Source: Chthoniobacterales bacterium
GTDB taxonomy: Bacteria; Verrucomicrobiota; Verrucomicrobiia; Chthoniobacterales; UBA10450
Assembly (NCBI GenBank): GCA_013695925.1
Contig: JACCZO010000363.1
Coordinates: forward strand, 1 to 7,745
Direction of reading: 5' to 3'
DNA length: 7,745 nucleotides
The notes beneath the pieces are model-generated. The model was given only the letters and a program-made list of their open reading frames with translations, was not told the origin of the DNA and ran no database searches. Positions 7,310-7,745 of the stretch are shown here, one piece after another (the stretch's first letter is position 1; the number at the start of each line of letters is the position of its first letter). Position numbers and translations under genes: made by a program.

Positions 7310-7745
7310 CAGCACGCCTCAAATCCCACCCGGCCTAACGAAGGTCGGAATGATCAGCCTCGGCTGCGCCAAGAATCTCGTGGATGCCGAGATCATGCTC
7401 GGCAGCGTGCTCGAGCGTGGGATGCAGATCACACCCGACGCCGGCGAGGCCGATGTCCTGGTCGTGAACACCTGTGCCTTCATCGATTCGGCCAAGGAAG
7501 AATCGATCGAGGCGATTCTCGAAGCGCACCAGGCGCGCGGCCTCGGGAAACGGCCTAACCAAAAGCTGATCGTGAGCGGCTGCATGTCGCAGCGCTTCGC
7601 CGCCGAGCTGCGCGCTTCCATGCCGGAAGTTGACGCATTCATCGGGCTCGACCAGGTCCGCGAGCTGGGCGCGATCGTGGAGAGAGTTGTAGTCGGGGAC
7701 GCTGTCCCCGGTGGCGAGAAGCATGGATACAGGGCGGCCGGGGAC
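7302..7745 (+). CDS. rimO: Ribosomal protein S12 methylthiotransferase RimO (N-terminal part)
   Basis: The first 148 residues of a radical-SAM methylthiotransferase are present; the frame is open to the window edge. Known RimO adds a methylthio group to an aspartate of ribosomal protein S12, using two iron-sulfur clusters. This part is the N-terminal UPF0004 domain, with its three cluster-binding cysteines at 22 (SLGCAKNLVDAEIMLG), 58 (VVNTCAFIDSAKEES) and 94 (IVSGCMSQR). SLGCAKNLVD and AFIDSAKEES favour RimO over its tRNA-modifying relative MiaB. The radical-SAM CxxxCxxC motif and TRAM domain would lie beyond the window. The start is uncertain. TTG at 7302 overlaps the rodZ stop by eight bases and keeps the conserved KVGMISLG strand, but has no Shine-Dalgarno. 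ATG at 7350 is preceded by GAAGG at 7340-7344 but would cut that strand. A GC-rich palindrome lies in frame at 7694-7710. Confidence 0.88.
   Translation, partial: MNSSTPQIPPGLTKVGMISLGCAKNLVDAEIMLGSVLERGMQITPDAGEADVLVVNTCAFIDSAKEESIEAILEAHQARGLGKRPNQKLIVSGCMSQRFAAELRASMPEVDAFIGLDQVRELGAIVERVVVGDAVPGGEKHGYRAAGD
7694..7710. repeat. GC-rich palindrome inside rimO, possible dispersed repeat
   Basis: CGGGGAC, three bases, CGGGGAC in reverse complement form a perfect hairpin with seven-base arms, coding for GDAVP in the rimO frame. The left arm CGGGGAC appears again at 7739-7745, exactly 45 bases (15 codons) later, where the window stops, so a second copy may continue outside. The stretch lies where RimO proteins have a variable linker between the N-terminal and radical-SAM domains. 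It may be a REP-like dispersed element tolerated in frame. Confidence 0.4.

Noticed and set aside
6458..7315. A 285-codon antisense frame over rodZ, and a second 213-codon one at 6688-7329
   Set aside because: Both are Arg/Gly-rich shadows of the rodZ coding frame with no recognisable domain or start signal.

Overview
The window is about 61% G+C and densely coded, with few Shine-Dalgarno sequences. It looks chromosomal and bacterial. Protein style and gene order (a FtsK/SpoIIIE translocase, then a RodZ-type protein, then RimO) fit a Gram-negative soil or water bacterium, perhaps in the Verrucomicrobia/PVC range. That placement is an impression from sequence alone. A large TonB-dependent receptor shows that the cell has an outer membrane.

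Left part (1-3856). The window opens inside the last third of a PhnE-type permease of a phosphonate ABC importer. After a 93-base gap, a complete TonB-dependent outer-membrane receptor (FecA-like plug, 733 aa) follows on the same strand. Converging on it, with only 22 bases between the stop codons, is a secreted PQQ-dependent glucose/sorbosone dehydrogenase-like protein on the minus strand. Together these suggest an envelope and nutrient-acquisition region, but no shared pathway can be proved.

Right part (3857-7745). A divergent intergenic region of about 130 bases separates the dehydrogenase from a plus-strand cluster: ftsK (DNA translocase), a rodZ-like gene 13 bases later, and the beginning of rimO (ribosomal protein S12 methylthiotransferase), whose frame overlaps the end of rodZ and runs off the window. 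This is a chromosome-segregation, cell-shape and ribosome-modification housekeeping cluster of a kind seen in many bacteria.

The divergent region holds a plausible sigma70-like promoter in each direction. In both, the -10 box lies only 7-8 bases before the start codon, which would give leaderless or nearly leaderless mRNAs. The other unexplained signals are a GC-rich palindrome inside the rimO frame, whose left arm recurs 45 bases later at the window edge, and a recurring CCTAACGA word found mostly in one orientation. I see no RNA genes, CRISPR arrays, insertion sequences, phage genes or defence genes, and no convincing novel system.
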